Below the pieces are notes generated by a model that made no database searches, was not told where the DNA came from, and saw only the letters and a list, made by a program, of their open reading frames with translations. Both the position numbers and the translations under genes were made by a program. Below, one piece after another: positions 1-5,418 of a DNA stretch of 5,951 nt. How positions within the stretch are numbered: position 1 is the first letter of the stretch; each line of letters starts with the position of its first letter. The DNA comes from an uncultured Clostridia bacterium. Lineage in GTDB: Bacteria > Bacillota > Clostridia > Lachnospirales > Anaerotignaceae. The DNA is taken from positions 1 to 5,951 of the forward strand of contig CALASU010000097.1 in NCBI GenBank assembly GCA_937888765.1. The letters are read 5' to 3'.

Positions 1-66
1 TAGCTCAGTTGGTAGAGCAACTGACTCTTAATCAGTGGGTCCAGGGTTCGAGTCCCTGAGGGCGCA
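1..66 (+). tRNA. tRNA-Lys (anticodon CUU), 5' end cut by window edge
   Basis: The window opens at tRNA position 8, so the first seven acceptor-stem bases are missing. The rest folds as a complete cloverleaf. The D stem is GCTC (3-6) with GAGC (15-18). The anticodon stem is ACTGA (20-24) with TCAGT (32-36), around loop CTCTTAA, giving anticodon CTT at 27-29. The T stem is CAGGG (42-46) with CCCTG (54-58), around TTCGAGT. The 3' acceptor strand is AGGGCGC (59-65) and the discriminator is A66. CCA is not encoded (GCAT follows), so it would be added after transcription. CUU reads the AAG lysine codon. Confidence 0.96.
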
Positions 67-70
67 GCAT

Positions 71-107
71 AAGGACAAATCGAAGAAATTCGATTTGTCC
101 TTTTTTT
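71..107 (+). terminator. Intrinsic terminator of the tRNA transcript
   Basis: A perfect 12-bp stem, GGACAAATCGAA (73-84) with TTCGATTTGTCC (89-100), closes on a GAAA tetraloop. It is followed by seven T at 101-107. AA at 71-72 can pair with the first two T and extend the stem. It lies five bases after the tRNA discriminator base, so it ends the tRNA transcript and isolates the next gene. Confidence 0.95.
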
Positions 108-180
108 GTTGCAGAAAGGTCTTTTTTTTCTATGGCTTCCATAAACTGATTCATAGACAATGGTTTTGTCGGTATGCAAC

Positions 181-186
181 AGGGGG
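181..186 (+). promoter_or_regulatory. Ribosome binding site that sets the 195 start
   Basis: AGGGGG lies 8 bases before the ATG at 195. The longer in-frame ATG at 174 has no Shine-Dalgarno-like purine run in front of it (GTTTTGTCGGT precedes), so 195 is preferred. Confidence 0.7.
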
Positions 187-194
187 AATGGGTT

Positions 195-1178
195 ATGGAA
201 GAAGTATATAAAAAAATATTGTGGGAAGGCTACGGATTACAGCTAAGGGGCACGAGCCGCATCCGTACTGGTCTGATCTGCCGCACGGACAAAGGACTGC
301 GGGAATTGAAAAAGCCACGGGGGCATATGGAGAATTTATATCTGGCTTTTGATGTGAAAGAACAGCTCAGAAAGAATGGATTTACCTGTATCGGGCGATT
401 TTATCCGACTGTGGAGGGTGTGCCGTTTTATCAGCAGGACGGCGTTTTATACACTTTGGAGGATGTGATGCCTGCGGAGGCTCTGGCGGAGGACAGCGTA
501 GCGGCTTTTGTGCAGGGGGCAGAAGCGTTGGGACGGATGCACGCGGCGGCAAGAGGACTAAAAAGTACATATGCACAATGGGACAGAGAAAAACTGCCGA
601 AGAGATATGCCAAGCGGCGCGGCGGATTGGCGAAGATCAAAAAACGCAGTGAAAAAAACGGCACATATGATACCATTGATCTTCTGCTTTTACGCTATTA
701 CGGGCTGTATATGGAGCAGACGGCAGAAGCGGAGGAGCTGCTCAGACGGGGCGGTTATGCACAGGCTGTGGAACGGGCAGAGCAGGCGGGGGCATTCTGC
801 CATGCGGCGTATAAAGGTGAAAGCCTGCGGGTACAGCAGGACGGTTCTTTGTGTATCGGTGGATTCGACCAGTGTGAAACGGAACTGCCTCTGGCAGACC
901 TTGCGGCATATCTCAGACGCTATATGAAAAAAACAGACGGGCAGGAGGAGGGGGTATTGGCGATGCTGAAAGCCTTTGAAAAGCACTATCCGCTTTCTGA
1001 ACAGGATTATCTTCTTTTGCAGGGGATGCTGGTATATCCCGAAAAATTTCTGCGACTCATCAACGAATACTATAATCGGCGGCGTGCCTGTATTTCGCCT
1101 GCGATGGAGGAACGGCTGACGATGGCGGCGCAGGATCACAGCGGTCTGAAGCTGAAAGCGATCCTTGGCGGTATCTGA
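195..1178 (+). CDS. CotS-family spore coat protein, probable pseudokinase
   Basis: This 327-residue protein resembles the CotS/YutH/YsxE group of spore-coat-associated proteins, which have an aminoglycoside-phosphotransferase/choline-kinase-like fold. Family marks seen are the N-terminal LICRTDKGLRELKKPRG (about 27-43), the small-lobe hinge YTLEDVMPAE (86-95), an LGRMHAA helix (112-118), and a C-terminal block LADLAAYLRRYM (233-244) plus YPEKFLRLINEYYNRRR (281-297). That last block is very typical of CotS-like proteins. The usual catalytic loop HxD...N reads CHAAYKGESL (202-211), so the Asp and Asn are replaced. The usual DxD metal site reads GGFD (222-225), keeping only the last Asp. A structural role in the coat without phosphotransfer is therefore likely (inference). 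Start 195 is chosen from the AGGGGG site. The gene stands alone between two terminators. No clear vegetative promoter is visible, as might be expected for a sporulation-sigma gene. Confidence 0.82.
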   Translation: MEEVYKKILWEGYGLQLRGTSRIRTGLICRTDKGLRELKKPRGHMENLYLAFDVKEQLRKNGFTCIGRFYPTVEGVPFYQQDGVLYTLEDVMPAEALAEDSVAAFVQGAEALGRMHAAARGLKSTYAQWDREKLPKRYAKRRGGLAKIKKRSEKNGTYDTIDLLLLRYYGLYMEQTAEAEELLRRGGYAQAVERAEQAGAFCHAAYKGESLRVQQDGSLCIGGFDQCETELPLADLAAYLRRYMKKTDGQEEGVLAMLKAFEKHYPLSEQDYLLLQGMLVYPEKFLRLINEYYNRRRACISPAMEERLTMAAQDHSGLKLKAILGGI

Positions 1179-1203
1179 TGGAAAAAGGATATTTTATGGA
1201 TTT

Positions 1204-1227
1204 TCGGCGGTAAAACCGCCGATTTTT
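1204..1227 (+). terminator. Intrinsic terminator after the CotS-like gene
   Basis: A perfect 7-bp GC-rich stem, TCGGCGG (1204-1210) with CCGCCGA (1216-1222), has loop TAAAA and is followed by five T (1223-1227). It lies 25 bases after the stop codon at 1178. Confidence 0.92.
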
Positions 1228-1281
1228 ATTTCTGCGGGAAGTTAAGGAAGCGGAAAATCTTGACAATCAAATCTTTTTTTG

Positions 1282-1310
1282 TTGCAACTTCTTTGGGAAA
1301 CGTATACAAT
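1282..1310 (+). promoter_or_regulatory. Sigma-A type promoter of the PEGA-protein gene
   Basis: The -35 TTGCAA (1282-1287) and -10 TACAAT (1305-1310) are separated by exactly 17 bp. They match the vegetative consensus at 4/6 and 5/6 positions. Transcription would begin near 1317. That leaves a leader of about 42 bases before the ATG at 1359 and argues against the upstream ATG at 1326. Confidence 0.7.
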
Positions 1311-1342
1311 AGAGGATAGGAAAGTATGCTTATTTTCCCCCG

Positions 1343-1351
1343 AAGGAGGAG
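1343..1351 (+). promoter_or_regulatory. Strong ribosome binding site that sets the 1359 start
   Basis: AAGGAGGAG lies 7 bases before the ATG at 1359. The in-frame ATG at 1326 would place this perfect Shine-Dalgarno sequence inside the coding region, where it would encode an out-of-character arginine run (PRRRRKE). It also has no ribosome binding site of its own. Confidence 0.9.
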
Positions 1352-1358
1352 AAAAGAG

Positions 1359-2951
1359 ATGAAAGAAGATTATCATTTCGAGAAAGAGAATCAGAATTTC
1401 GATGAAACGATACGTCTGGATATGATAAATGAAAAGGTCAAGGAATTGAAACAGCAGCCGGATCTGGAGGATGAACTGGGAGATGCCAATGCATTTCTGG
1501 ATGCATTTGAGTCTGAAAAGTTTGATCTGCCGGAGGAGGATTTTTTTGACGATATGAAACCCGTTGCAGACGAAGCAGAGGGTGATACCATACATACGAT
1601 TGATACAGCGGCAATTCAGGAAGCAATAGAAGAAGCGGATACGCTTACAAAGCCTTTGGAGCAGCTTCCGCCGGAGATTCCCGGAGCGGAAGATCCTGTT
1701 GAATGGGATGAGGAAGAAGATGACCGTCTGTTTGGGTTGGGTAAACGCAATGCGACCCTGTTGGCACTGGCGGCAGTACTGGCATGCTTTATGGGGTTTG
1801 TATTTGTCAGATGTACCTTCCATCCTACAACCGTGTATGAAGAGCCGACAGCAGAAGCAATGCCTGCACTGATACAGGAAGTATCGGAAGACGGCGAACT
1901 GCTGCTGTACGATGTAACGGCAAGAGCCAAAACAACGGTTTTGCTGACAGAAGATACGAAAATTACGGATGAAATGAACCGTGAACTGCTGCCGACACAC
2001 CTGCAGATGGGGGATCTGGTGTTTGTGGGTCTGGATGAAGAAAAGAAGAAAGTCCTTTCTCTGCAGTACAGCAGTGCGATCGAAAGCATGGAAAAAAGCG
2101 GTCTGAAAGCAAACACGGCAAGCCGTATGCTGGAGGGCGAGGAAGAATCCTTTTCCTATGGCGAGGGTGCAATGTTTTTGCATGAGGAAGAACCCATTTC
2201 TGCCGAAAGCATTGAACCTTGTGATGTGCTGGAGCTGAAAAGCTATCAGGATACGGTATGGTGTGTTGAAGTAGAAGAATATCATGGCTATATTACCGTA
2301 AAAAATGCAGATACTGTGAAAAACGGGATGTTCCGGCTGAATGAAGAAGAGGAAATCCCTCTGAAAGAAGCGAAAAAACTTCCTGTGCGTGCAGGTATGC
2401 ACACGGTGAAGATTACAGGCGATAACATCGAACCTAAAACAGAAACCATTACAGTAGCGGAGAATCAGGAATCTTTCTGTGATGTTTCCGGCGTACAGGA
2501 AAAAGTCGGCGTGATCATTGTGAATGCCAATGTGAGCGATTACAAGCTTTCTATCAATGGCAGCACAGCGGAAAACCCTGCTGTACTTCCGTTTGGAGAA
2601 TATAAGGTTGTTCTGCTCAAAGAAGGCTACGCAGAATGGAGCCAGACAGTTTCTCTGCAGCAGGACAGCGTCAATATCTATGCAGAGCTGAAGGAAATCG
2701 AACAGCCCAAACAGCCTGAACCGCCGAAAGAAGAAAAACCGGCATTTCAGTTCGGTACATTAACCATAACAGCAAACTGCGACGGTGCAGTGGTATATAT
2801 TAACGGAGAGCAGTACGGGATTGCGCCGATGGAAGTCAATCTGCCTTATAATTCCTATACCATTCGGCTGGAAAAAGAGGGATATGCTCCCTATGAAAAG
2901 GGAATTACCATCGCAGAACCGACTGCAACGCTCCATGCACAGTTACAGTAA
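1359..2951 (+). CDS. Membrane-anchored PEGA-domain surface protein
   Basis: This 530-residue single-pass membrane protein has an acidic cytoplasmic part at 1-130; between 31 and 128 there are 34 Asp/Glu against 5 Lys/Arg. K129-R130 precede one hydrophobic segment at about 132-150, so an N-in, C-out topology is expected. Outside, residues 175-305 hold two related beta-rich blocks; GDLVFVGLDEEKKKVLSLQ (218-236) and CDVLELKSYQDTVWCVEV (288-305) align by pattern. Then come three PEGA-like repeats: a diverged one (about 310-378), a second (381-446, VLPFGEYKVVLLKEGY) and a third (465-529, VVYINGEQYGIAP then LEKEGYAPY). A Pro/Glu/Lys linker (448-464) separates the last two. PEGA repeats are small beta-sandwich units found in surface and cell-envelope proteins; ligand and function are unknown. 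There is no LPXTG or other sorting signal, so the membrane segment is the anchor. It is the first gene after the 1282-1310 promoter, with pgcA 47 bases downstream. Confidence 0.85.
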   Translation: MKEDYHFEKENQNFDETIRLDMINEKVKELKQQPDLEDELGDANAFLDAFESEKFDLPEEDFFDDMKPVADEAEGDTIHTIDTAAIQEAIEEADTLTKPLEQLPPEIPGAEDPVEWDEEEDDRLFGLGKRNATLLALAAVLACFMGFVFVRCTFHPTTVYEEPTAEAMPALIQEVSEDGELLLYDVTARAKTTVLLTEDTKITDEMNRELLPTHLQMGDLVFVGLDEEKKKVLSLQYSSAIESMEKSGLKANTASRMLEGEEESFSYGEGAMFLHEEEPISAESIEPCDVLELKSYQDTVWCVEVEEYHGYITVKNADTVKNGMFRLNEEEEIPLKEAKKLPVRAGMHTVKITGDNIEPKTETITVAENQESFCDVSGVQEKVGVIIVNANVSDYKLSINGSTAENPAVLPFGEYKVVLLKEGYAEWSQTVSLQQDSVNIYAELKEIEQPKQPEPPKEEKPAFQFGTLTITANCDGAVVYINGEQYGIAPMEVNLPYNSYTIRLEKEGYAPYEKGITIAEPTATLHAQLQ

Positions 2952-2981
2952 AAGAATATTAAAAATTATAACATAAGGAAT

Positions 2982-2990
2982 AAAGGAGGA
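2982..2990 (+). promoter_or_regulatory. Strong ribosome binding site of the phosphohexomutase gene
   Basis: AAAGGAGGA is a near-perfect Shine-Dalgarno sequence 8 bases before the ATG at 2999. It fits the high expression suggested by the codon bias of this gene. Confidence 0.9.
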
Positions 2991-2998
2991 TCATTGAA

Positions 2999-4729
2999 AT
3001 GGAAGACTATCGCGTAAGATATGAGCAGTGGCTGAACGACCCCGTGATTGATGAAGAAACAAAGGCGGAGCTGAGAAGCATTGCTGCTGACGAAATGGAA
3101 ATCAAAGAACGCTTTTTCAAAGAACTGGAATTTGGTACAGGCGGTCTGCGCGGCATCATCGGCAACGGCTCTAACAGACTGAACCAGTATACAGTAGGTA
3201 AGGCTTCTCAGGGTCTGGCAAACTATATTAAAAAAGAAGGCACACAGGATAAAGGTGTTGCAATCGCTTATGACTCTCGCTTCATGTCCCCTGAATTTGC
3301 AGAAGTTGCAGGTCTGATCTTTGCGGCAAACGGCATCCCTGCATATGTATATCCTTCCCTGCGTCCCGTTCCCATGCTGTCCTTTGCAGTAAGAGAACTG
3401 GGCTGCACAGCTGGCGTTGTGCTGACAGCATCTCACAACCCTCCCGAATACAACGGTTATAAAGTATACTGGGCAGACGGTGCACAGGTAGTTGCTCCCA
3501 GAGATAAAGGTATCATTACAGAAGTAAATGCTGTTTCCGATTTCGGTCAGATTCTGAGAATGGACAGAAAAGAAGCAGAAGAAAAGAAACTGTTCAACAT
3601 CATCGGCGAAGAAGTAGACGAAGCATATGACAAAAACGTACAGGCTTCTCTGATGAATCCCGAAATGATCGCACGTATGGGCGACAAACTGAACATCGTT
3701 TACACACCTCTGCACGGCTCCGGCAATATGCCCGTTCGCCGCAATCTGGAAAAAGCGGGCTTTAAAAACGTATTTATCGTAAAAGAACAGGAAATGCCCG
3801 ATTCCAAATTCTCTACAGTAGAATACCCTAACCCCGAAGATACAAAGGTATTCGTAATGGCACAGGAACTGGCTGCAAAAGTGGATGCTGACGTTCTGAT
3901 CGGTACAGACCCCGATGCTGACCGTGTAGGTGCTATGGTAAAAGATGATAAGGGCGAATTCGTTGCTCTGACAGGTAACCACGTTGGTGCTCTGGCAACA
4001 GAATACATTCTGAGCCAGAAAAAAGAACAGGGCAAACTGCCTGCAAACGGTGCGGTTATCAAAACAATCGTATCCACAGAAATGATCACACCTATCTGTG
4101 AAGCATACGGCGTGGAAAAAATGGACGTTCTGACAGGCTTCAAATTCATCGGTGAAAAGATCAAAGGCTTTGAAGAAACAGGCTCTCACGAATATCTGTA
4201 CGGCTTTGAAGAAAGCTATGGCTGTCTGGGCGGCACATACGCAAGAGATAAAGACGCTGTTTATGCTTCCGTACTGATCTGTGAAATGGCTGCTTACTAC
4301 AAAGAAAAAGGCATGACACTGTATGAAGCACTGCTGGCACTGTATGAAAAATACGGCTACTTCCGTGAAGGCGTAAAATCTCTGACAATGAAAGGTCTGG
4401 AAGGCATGGAACGCATCCAGCTGATTATGAAAACATTCAGAGAAAATACACCCGCTGAACTGGGCGGCTATAAAGTAGTTGTAGCAAAAGACTACAAAAC
4501 ACAGGTATTCAAGGATCTGGTAACAGGCGCAGAATCTGCAAGTCCTCTGCCCGTTTCCGATGTACTGCACTACACACTGGAAGAAGGTACATGGGTATGT
4601 ATCCGTCCTTCCGGTACAGAACCTAAACTGAAATTCTACATCGGCGTAAAAGCGGATAGCCTGCAGGCTGCGCAGGATAAGGTTGATGCGCTGAATGCGG
4701 ATATTGACGCTAAAATTGCAGCAATCTGA
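2999..4729 (+). CDS. pgcA: Alpha-phosphoglucomutase / phosphomannomutase (phospho-sugar mutase)
   Basis: This 576-residue alpha-D-phosphohexomutase, close to the roughly 580 residues of Bacillus PgcA, interconverts glucose 1-phosphate and glucose 6-phosphate (some members also use mannose phosphates). It supplies UDP-glucose, glycogen and envelope-polymer synthesis from the cytoplasm. All four family loops are intact. The catalytic phosphoserine loop is TASHNP (143-148, Ser145). The Mg-binding loop is GTDPDADR (302-309, with Asp304, 306 and 308). The sugar-recognition loop is GFEESYG (402-408). The phosphate-binding loop is RPSGTEPK (536-543). The N-terminal FGTGGLRG (45-52) is also typical. 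The GFEESYG form is more typical of PgcA/PGM2-like enzymes than of GlmM. Every leucine codon inspected is CTG, and no TTA, CTA or TCA codon occurs in frame from 2999 to 4570, a bias typical of highly expressed genes. No terminator separates it from the PEGA gene. Precise substrate preference cannot be read from sequence. Confidence 0.95.
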   Translation: MEDYRVRYEQWLNDPVIDEETKAELRSIAADEMEIKERFFKELEFGTGGLRGIIGNGSNRLNQYTVGKASQGLANYIKKEGTQDKGVAIAYDSRFMSPEFAEVAGLIFAANGIPAYVYPSLRPVPMLSFAVRELGCTAGVVLTASHNPPEYNGYKVYWADGAQVVAPRDKGIITEVNAVSDFGQILRMDRKEAEEKKLFNIIGEEVDEAYDKNVQASLMNPEMIARMGDKLNIVYTPLHGSGNMPVRRNLEKAGFKNVFIVKEQEMPDSKFSTVEYPNPEDTKVFVMAQELAAKVDADVLIGTDPDADRVGAMVKDDKGEFVALTGNHVGALATEYILSQKKEQGKLPANGAVIKTIVSTEMITPICEAYGVEKMDVLTGFKFIGEKIKGFEETGSHEYLYGFEESYGCLGGTYARDKDAVYASVLICEMAAYYKEKGMTLYEALLALYEKYGYFREGVKSLTMKGLEGMERIQLIMKTFRENTPAELGGYKVVVAKDYKTQVFKDLVTGAESASPLPVSDVLHYTLEEGTWVCIRPSGTEPKLKFYIGVKADSLQAAQDKVDALNADIDAKIAAI

Positions 4730-4767
4730 TGCTAAAATCGTTCAATAAAAAAGCATGAAAATGTAAT

Positions 4768-4805
4768 AAAGGGAGTGTGAAAATTGTTTTTCACACTCCC
4801 TTTTT
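4768..4805. terminator. Bidirectional intrinsic terminator between convergent genes
   Basis: A perfect 13-bp stem, GGGAGTGTGAAAA (4771-4783) with TTTTCACACTCCC (4788-4800), has loop TTGT. Five T (4801-4805) follow on the plus strand. AAA (4768-4770) can extend the stem and also gives a short U-tract on the minus strand. It lies 42 bases after the pgcA stop and 12 bases beyond the stop of the minus-strand regulator, so it serves both convergent transcripts. Confidence 0.93.
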
Positions 4806-4812
4806 GATGGTG

Positions 4813-5028
4813 TTATAAAAGGGTATCTTTTTTATTTGTTCTTTCGAGAAGGTAATCAACAGAAACATTGTATAAATCTGCCAATGCACACAATACATGA
4901 GGCGGAATCATACGGTCGCCGGTTTCATAATAAGCATAGGTTCTCTGCGGAACATTGATTTTTTCGCCCACCTGTGCCTGTGTCAGATCATGGTCTTCTC
5001 TCAGATCTCGAATTCTTTTATAAATCAT
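4813..5028 (-). CDS. Small XRE-family (Cro/CI-type) transcriptional regulator
   Basis: This 71-residue protein is almost entirely one HTH_3 domain. Helix 1 is KRIRDLREDHDL (4-15). Helices 2 and 3 are TQAQVGEKI and PQRTYAYYETG (16-37), the latter being the DNA-recognition helix. The closing helices are PPHVLCALADLYNVSVDYLLERT (42-64), ending in the family's typical VSVDYLLERT. There is no effector or dimerisation domain beyond the HTH fold. The start at 5028 is chosen because GGTGAT (5038-5033) sits 4 bases before it. The longer frame back to 5085 would run through the operator and promoter region and has no ribosome binding site. It is divergent from the regulator at 5117 and convergent with pgcA across a shared terminator. 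It probably binds one or both intergenic operators (inference). Confidence 0.88.
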   Translation of the reverse strand: MIYKRIRDLREDHDLTQAQVGEKINVPQRTYAYYETGDRMIPPHVLCALADLYNVSVDYLLERTNKKDTLL

Positions 5029-5032
5029 TTTC

Positions 5033-5038
5033 ATCACC
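5033..5038 (-). promoter_or_regulatory. Ribosome binding site of the minus-strand regulator
   Basis: GGTGAT, complementary to the 16S rRNA tail in its GGTGATC portion, stands 4 bases before the ATG at 5028. The block GGTGATGaaaATG matches the plus-strand regulator's GGTGATGtgtATG at 10 of 13 positions. Both carry a second in-frame ATG inside the Shine-Dalgarno sequence, 6 bases upstream. Confidence 0.65.
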
Positions 5039-5044
5039 AGTTTC

Positions 5045-5050
5045 AATATA
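5045..5050 (-). promoter_or_regulatory. Probable -10 box of the minus-strand regulator
   Basis: Read on the minus strand this is TATATT (5/6 match to TATAAT). Transcription would start near 5038, directly at the GGTGAT ribosome binding site, so the leader is nearly absent. The position 17 bp further upstream reads GCAATA, a poor -35, so the promoter may be weak or need activation. Operator 1 falls inside the spacer. Confidence 0.45.
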
Positions 5051-5054
5051 GAAT

Positions 5055-5067
5055 GAACAATTTGTTC
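5055..5067. promoter_or_regulatory. Operator 1 of the divergent regulators (palindrome)
   Basis: GAACAATTTGTTC is a perfect 6-bp-arm palindrome around a central T. It matches GAACA-N3-TGTTC, the same pattern as operator 2. It lies within the spacer upstream of the minus-strand -10 box, a position at which binding would block transcription. Confidence 0.7.
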
Positions 5068-5069
5068 TA

Positions 5070-5098
5070 TTGCTATTTTGAACATTCTGTTCTAAAAT
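5070..5098 (+). promoter_or_regulatory. Promoter of the plus-strand XRE regulator
   Basis: The -35 TTGCTA (5070-5075, 4/6) and -10 TAAAAT (5093-5098, 5/6) are separated by exactly 17 bp. Operator 2 fills the end of the spacer and abuts the -10 box. Transcription would start near 5105, two bases before the GGTGAT ribosome binding site, so the leader is very short. Confidence 0.65.
5080..5092. promoter_or_regulatory. Operator 2 of the divergent regulators (palindrome)
   Basis: GAACATTCTGTTC has 5-bp perfect arms around TTC. Together with the next two bases it matches operator 1 (5055-5069) at 13 of 15 positions, at an offset of 25 bp. It sits between the -35 and -10 boxes of the plus-strand promoter. 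Flanking TTT and AAA add partial outer symmetry. The likely ligands are the two adjacent XRE proteins (inference). Confidence 0.72.
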
Positions 5099-5106
5099 GA
5101 ATGTTG

Positions 5107-5112
5107 GGTGAT
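5107..5112 (+). promoter_or_regulatory. Ribosome binding site that sets the 5117 start
   Basis: GGTGAT stands 4 bases before the ATG at 5117, the same spacing and sequence as for the divergent gene. The in-frame GTG at 5108 and ATG at 5111 lie within this site and are unlikely starts. Confidence 0.65.
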
Positions 5113-5116
5113 GTGT

Positions 5117-5416
5117 ATGTCTGATTTTGCGGAAAATCTGAAAAAGTATCGAAAACAGAAAAAATATTCGCAGACGGAACTGGCGAAAGAATTGAACTAT
5201 GGATATACAGCGATTGCAAATTATGAAAGCGGACGAAATGAGCCTTCTTTTGATGATTTGATAAAACTGGCAAAAATATTGCAGGTAACAATTGATGAAT
5301 TGATTGGAATAGAATTGACAACGAAAGAAAATCAGTGTTTGTCTTCTTTTAAAAAGTTGGATGAAGAAAATCAGATGCGAATATTAGATTTAATGGATGT
5401 ACTGCAAAGAAAATAA
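5117..5416 (+). CDS. XRE-family (Cro/CI-type) transcriptional regulator with short C-terminal helix
   Basis: This 99-residue protein has an N-terminal HTH_3 domain. Helix 1 is FAENLKKYRKQKKY (4-17). The helix-turn-helix is SQTELAKELNYGYTAIANYE (18-37), with the recognition helix at about 29-37. SGRNEPSFDDLIKLAKILQVTIDELIG (38-64) completes the fold with the family-typical VTIDELIG. A C-terminal tail (70-99) contains FKKLDEENQMRILDLMDVLQ. That short amphipathic helix recurs at the end of many Firmicutes XRE regulators and is probably for dimerisation. No peptidase, sensor or metal motif is seen. It is transcribed divergently from the 71-residue regulator, with two palindromic operators between them. 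It may repress itself, its neighbour or both. No other target is visible in the window. Confidence 0.88.
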   Translation: MSDFAENLKKYRKQKKYSQTELAKELNYGYTAIANYESGRNEPSFDDLIKLAKILQVTIDELIGIELTTKENQCLSSFKKLDEENQMRILDLMDVLQRK

Positions 5417-5418
5417 TA

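Noticed and set aside
1..66. tRNA gene as an integration (attachment) site
   Set aside because: No integrase is visible and I did not notice a repeat of the tRNA 3' end elsewhere in the window.
140..159. CATAAACT (140-147) and CATAGACA (152-159) as sporulation-sigma -10 boxes for the CotS-like gene
   Set aside because: Both resemble CATA-type -10 elements of sigma-E/K promoters, but no acceptable -35 lies at the expected distance. The match is suggestive only and was not annotated.
1260..1265. Perfect TTGACA upstream of the PEGA-protein gene
   Set aside because: At 16-18 bp spacing there is no -10-like hexamer, and the TACAAT at 1305 is 39 bp away. TTGCAA at 1282 has the correct 17-bp spacing instead.
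1242..2402. Minus-strand open frame of 386 codons opposite the PEGA-protein gene
   Set aside because: It has the same reverse codon register and biased Phe/Cys/His composition. It is a shadow of the sense gene's avoidance of TTA, CTA and TCA.
2943..2972. Possible separate promoter for pgcA (TTACAG ... TATAAC)
   Set aside because: The -35 is poor and overlaps the end of the PEGA coding region. The evidence is too weak, although an extra promoter would fit the strong codon bias.
2966..4570. Long minus-strand open frame of 534 codons opposite the phosphohexomutase gene
   Set aside because: It is in exact reverse register with the sense codons. Its composition (very rich in Cys, Phe and His) is what reverse-complemented GAA, AAA, GCA and CTG codons give, and it has no recognisable domain.
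4813..5416. Regulator pair as a toxin-antitoxin module
   Set aside because: Both products are HTH DNA-binding proteins. Neither has a toxin fold or motif such as RelE, HipA, Fic or a COG2856-type peptidase.
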